From contig NW_026647595.1 in NCBI RefSeq assembly GCF_950295315.1, positions 5,001-69,000 of the forward strand: DNA of 64,000 bases. The letters run 5' to 3'. The position numbers were made by a program, and so were the translations under genes. The number at the start of each line of letters is the position of its first letter. Position 1 is the first letter of the stretch. The notes below the pieces were generated by a model that saw only the letters and a program-made list of their open reading frames with translations, was not told the origin of the DNA and did not search any database. Below are positions 63,201 through 64,000 of this stretch, one piece after another. The stretch comes from Erinaceus europaeus (lineage: Eukaryota > Chordata > Mammalia > Eulipotyphla > Erinaceidae).

Positions 63201-63617
63201 AGAGACACATACCATAATAAATGTGTTCTGATTTTGCTTATTCTAGCTTGTGTCCCTTTATTATTAAACTTTTTTCATATAATTCAACAAATTATTGATC
63301 ATATATGTTTCAGGCATGATACAAAAACACAGATTACAAGAAGACCAGATTTCAGTGTGATTTATAATCTGGCAAGAAGGGATGAGAGCAGAAGAGTGAT
63401 GTGAAACTGAAAGAGGTGAATGAGGAAAATGCCTATGAGAGACTCTCAGTTGAGACATGTGCCAAGATGCAGTGAGCTTGAGTGAAATAGTTCCTAGATC
63501 TACCCAAGGAAGAAGAAGGAGCCAAAAAGCTCCAGAGAGGCAACAGTTCTTCACTGGGAACTTAGAGGGTGCGAAGGGGTTTGCCAGATGGGTAAGTTCA
63601 TGTAGGGAACAGTGAGG
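63201..63617. other. Intron sequence, nothing recognised
   Basis: No exon or repeat seen. The next AOX4 exon is not here. Confidence 0.5.
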
Positions 63618-63845
63618 GGCACTGGTGGTGGCCTACCCAGTAGAGTGTGCATGTTACAATGCACAAGGACCCAGGTTCAAGCCCCAGATCCCTACCTGTA
63701 GGGTAGGAAGCTTCACAAGTGGTGAAGCAGTGCTACAGGTCTCTCTCTCTCCCTCTCTCTCTCTCTTCTTCCTTCCAACCCTCTCTCCCTTCCCTCTCAA
63801 TTTCTCTGTTTCTATCCAAAAATAAAGAAACAAATAAAAATTTTA
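63618..63845 (+). mobile_element. SINE-B
   Basis: 'actggtggtggcctacccag' head, 'ggacccaggttcaagcccca' and 'tctatccaaaaataaagaaa'. Confidence 0.9.
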
Positions 63846-64000
63846 AAGTAGGGGGACAGTAAAAAGAGTCAGAGAAACTGTATTTGCAGAGATCTGGGTT
63901 TCTGAATGAGCCTGGTGGATCCGAAAGGAAAGTTGTGCAGGAACTTGGCAAGTGGAGACTTGAGGCATGAAGCCTGAGCAGGAAGGGCTGGGACAAAGCC

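Overview
This is a window of mammalian nuclear DNA. It holds the middle of one protein-coding gene on the + strand, split into 28 short exons and buried in retrotransposons. The exons encode a molybdo-flavoenzyme of the xanthine dehydrogenase/aldehyde oxidase family. The protein resembles aldehyde oxidase 4 (AOX4) much more closely than AOX1 or XDH. The dominant repeats are tRNA-derived SINEs with heads like 'gtagcgcagcgggttaagcg' and bodies like 'ctccccacctgcagggg'. I associate these with hedgehogs (Erinaceidae), so the likely source is a hedgehog; this rests on recall and was not searched.

Gene layout. Mammalian AOX genes have 35 coding exons. The window starts in the intron before the exon carrying the CGFC cysteine pair of the second 2Fe-2S cluster (550-676), which I infer to be exon 5. 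It ends after the exon encoding the IFMDAAFSINPALDIGQ segment (60924-60989), inferred exon 32. About 106 N-terminal residues (first 2Fe-2S domain) and about 136 C-terminal residues (including the GLGE catalytic glutamate motif) lie outside. The 28 exons total 3282 nt (1094 codons), join in frame throughout, use GT-AG boundaries and contain no stop. Order of parts: second 2Fe-2S domain (550-3873), linker (9718-10497), FAD domain (12052-21956), flavoprotein C-terminal domain (21772-23472), linker (27400-27492), a/b hammerhead domain (28034-30388), molybdopterin domain (40037-60989). The largest intron (30389-40036) holds a near full-length, decayed L1 on the minus strand.

Repeats. I use working names. 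SINE-A: head 'gcgggttaagcgc', AAC/AAT-rich tail, sometimes an extra 'ggcctccaggagcagtgg' block. SINE-B: 'gtggtgcacctggttgag' head, 'ccaataaataaa' end. SINE-C: 'cagtggataaagcattgga' head. SINE-D: 'cataatggttatgcaaaga' head and a 'gagctgagcagtgctctg' block. SINE-E: one copy near 8200. There are also L1 pieces on both strands, ancient MIR copies, one well-bounded solo LTR (55373-55758), a probable second LTR on the minus strand (43028-about 43440), and several microsatellites.

Nothing suggests a new enzyme system. The most unusual items are retrotransposition by-products: a 39-bp head-only SINE copy with a perfect 15-bp target duplication, two sites hit twice by SINEs so that the target repeat occurs three times, a probable L1 3' transduction ending in a SINE, a probable inverted L1, and SINEs whose inner parts have expanded in tandem. 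Repeat edges are read by eye and are usually good to about 10 bases.
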